Source: Nitrospirales bacterium (GTDB taxonomy: Bacteria > Nitrospirota > Nitrospiria > Nitrospirales > UBA8639). From it: DNA of 34,303 nucleotides. The stretch spans positions 1 through 34,303 of the forward strand of contig WHTE01000018.1 of the NCBI GenBank assembly GCA_009377845.1. Direction: 5' to 3'. The notes under the pieces were generated by a model. The model saw nothing but the letters and a program-made list of their open reading frames with translations. It was not told where the DNA came from and searched no databases. Positions 32,980 through 34,303 of the stretch are shown piece by piece (position 1 is the first letter of the stretch; each line of letters opens with the position of its first letter). Made by a program: the position numbers and the translations under genes.

Positions 32980-34292
32980 ATGAGCCTGAAGCCACCCATT
33001 CCTGAAAAAACGTTCTTCGACAACTCCATAAACCGCCACAAAAATACGTCGAAGGATGGCTCGATGCCCCAGCTCATATCCATCATACCGCCCATCGAAT
33101 GGCCAATCCCGCCATTGAACGTCCACAGAGCCGCAAAGAATTTCAGGAACTCCTTCATTGTCTGGGCATCAAAAAATCCGATTCGGCCGTGGAGAACAAA
33201 GTAGGATATGGCGTCGCCACCGCTCCCAACGGAGACCGCCTAATCGCCATATGGGAGGCCCACACAGAAAATTACAGCTATCAAATCTGGCACATCCCCG
33301 GCGATCCCGCCCAACTCCTGGAATTCGGCCCGCTGACCTATCCGGGATACACCTTCCCCTTTTCCCCACTAGGATTACAGGTCAATGCGTTGGATATCCT
33401 CATCACCCCCGCCCGCGAGTATGATCAACAGGAGTTAGCCTCACTCCTTCGAGGCCCCCAACTTTATGCCTGTCAGGTCTTGGCAGAATCCATCACGGTC
33501 GCCACCAGCTTTACCCCGGACGAACATGGCAGGGAACGATACCTCATATGGTCTCCCTCGCCCGACCAGATTCGTCCCAAATTACCGCGCCTGATCGATA
33601 TCCTCATCACCGTGGAAAATTATACTCATCTCATCCTGCTCCCCTACTCTGCCTTTACCCATGCTGTCGATCAGGTGCAAATCTTTGAACAACGCCACCT
33701 GTATCAACGCAGTCTCATTACCAAAGAACACCAACAGGCCACGCACGCCATCCTCCAACAATGGCTGGAAAGTCTGACGCAGGATTTTCTCGAAGTGGGG
33801 CGGCTGGCTGATTCCATGCGCTATCGGTTGTCGGCCTCCGTTCCCTATGACCGGATCGTCCACAGCAATACTCTGGCATTACAAGAACAGCCCGTTTCAT
33901 TCGGCCGGACGTTATCCGATTACATCCATTGGAAAATCATCGGAGTCGTCGACGGATACCAACAATTTTTAACGAGAATTCACTCCCTGGAACAAGACTT
34001 TGAAGGCACGATCGCCATCCTTCGCGCCAAAGTAGACCTGGGGTTACAGGAACAAAACCTCTCTTTACAAGATCAAAATAGAAATCTTCTTCTGAGTATG
34101 GATAAAACCACCAAAAGCCAGGCCATTCTCCAACACACCGTCGAAGGTCTCTCCGTCATCGTCATCGCCTATTACCTGAGTGGCTTAGCTACCTTATGCT
34201 TATCCGGTTGTTTCAGCAGACCACCAGATCTTGAGGTCAGCTATTCACCATGCAACTGCGGGAGGTCCTTTCCGCCTTGTATGCGCTTATAG
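32980..34292 (+). pseudogene. DUF3422-family protein, apparently frameshifted near its start
   Basis: The main frame (33099-34292, 397 residues) has the DUF3422 layout: YQIWHIPG, LILLPYSAFTHAVDQVQ, RLADSMRYRLSASVPYDRIV, and the late coiled-coil followed by TVEGLSVIVIAYYLSGLA, the membrane-anchor start. Protein-like sequence in the same frame continues upstream of the first ATG to 33006 (RQLHKPPQKYVEGWLDAPAH). An ATG at 32980 in another frame gives MSLKPPIPEK, and one more A in the A6 run at 33005-33010 would join the two. The last 35 residues after 34190 are not hydrophobic as expected, so a second frameshift there is possible. Function unknown. Confidence 0.68.
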
Positions 34293-34303
34293 GCCGTGGG
34301 GGC

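Noticed and set aside
1-34303. tRNA or rRNA genes
   Set aside because: No cloverleaf-like T-loop (GTTCGAATC type) with matching arms and no rRNA signature was noticed on either strand by eye.

Overview
The window looks like a bacterial chromosome segment of about 50% GC. The mix of genes (GlnRS, SelO, DUF3422, YheT-type hydrolase, membrane-anchored cytochrome c, many small toxin-antitoxin scraps, pentapeptide proteins) and the short intergenic repeat families suggest a Nitrospira-like member of the Nitrospirota. That assignment is an inference from general flavour; no rRNA or single diagnostic gene is present.

Region 1 (1-6000) is a gene graveyard with small modules. It holds the 5' end of a 5-formyltetrahydrofolate cyclo-ligase-like gene, an intact VapBC-type toxin-antitoxin pair, a relic of a second cyclo-ligase-like gene, a truncated DUF488 gene, a frameshifted remnant of an AlbA_2/RecG-like regulator, a large pentapeptide-repeat membrane protein, a small conserved gene of unknown function, and an orphan FitA-type antitoxin whose toxin is missing.

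Region 2 (6001-12792) is the most interesting part. A good promoter precedes three tightly packed genes: a 987-residue helical-repeat protein that ends in the first part of a PIN-like nuclease domain, a 443-residue protein that carries the rest of that domain, and an overlapping 638-residue protein I do not recognise. The first two look like one TPR-PIN conflict-system protein divided by a single-base frameshift. The island is bracketed by two directly oriented, closely similar copies of the small conserved gene.

Region 3 (13100-19960) is mainly housekeeping: a DUF2459 lipoprotein, a YugP-type membrane zinc protease, the protein adenylyltransferase SelO, a small Cys-rich protein, an IS110 transposase relic fused to an intergenic repeat, a stand-alone receiver protein and a MATE/ANK-like polytopic membrane protein.

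Region 4 (20170-23600) is a two-gene unit: a DUF6499-like DNA-binding protein followed by an 854-residue DUF2791/BrxD-like P-loop ATPase. It resembles parts of BREX-type or mobile-element systems, but without the other BREX genes.

Region 5 (23600-34303) starts with 1.6 kb of gene-poor DNA that contains a MITE-like element. Then follow an RluE-type pseudouridine synthase convergent with glnS, a nuclease-fold protein that seems to have lost its active site, a small lipoprotein, an outer-membrane beta-barrel, a cytochrome c, a YheT-type hydrolase and a DUF3422 gene that appears frameshifted near its start.

At least three genes (AlbA_2-like, TPR-PIN, DUF3422) are broken by what look like one-base changes in A or T runs. 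This may be real decay or residual sequencing error, and it affects how the TPR-PIN system should be read.
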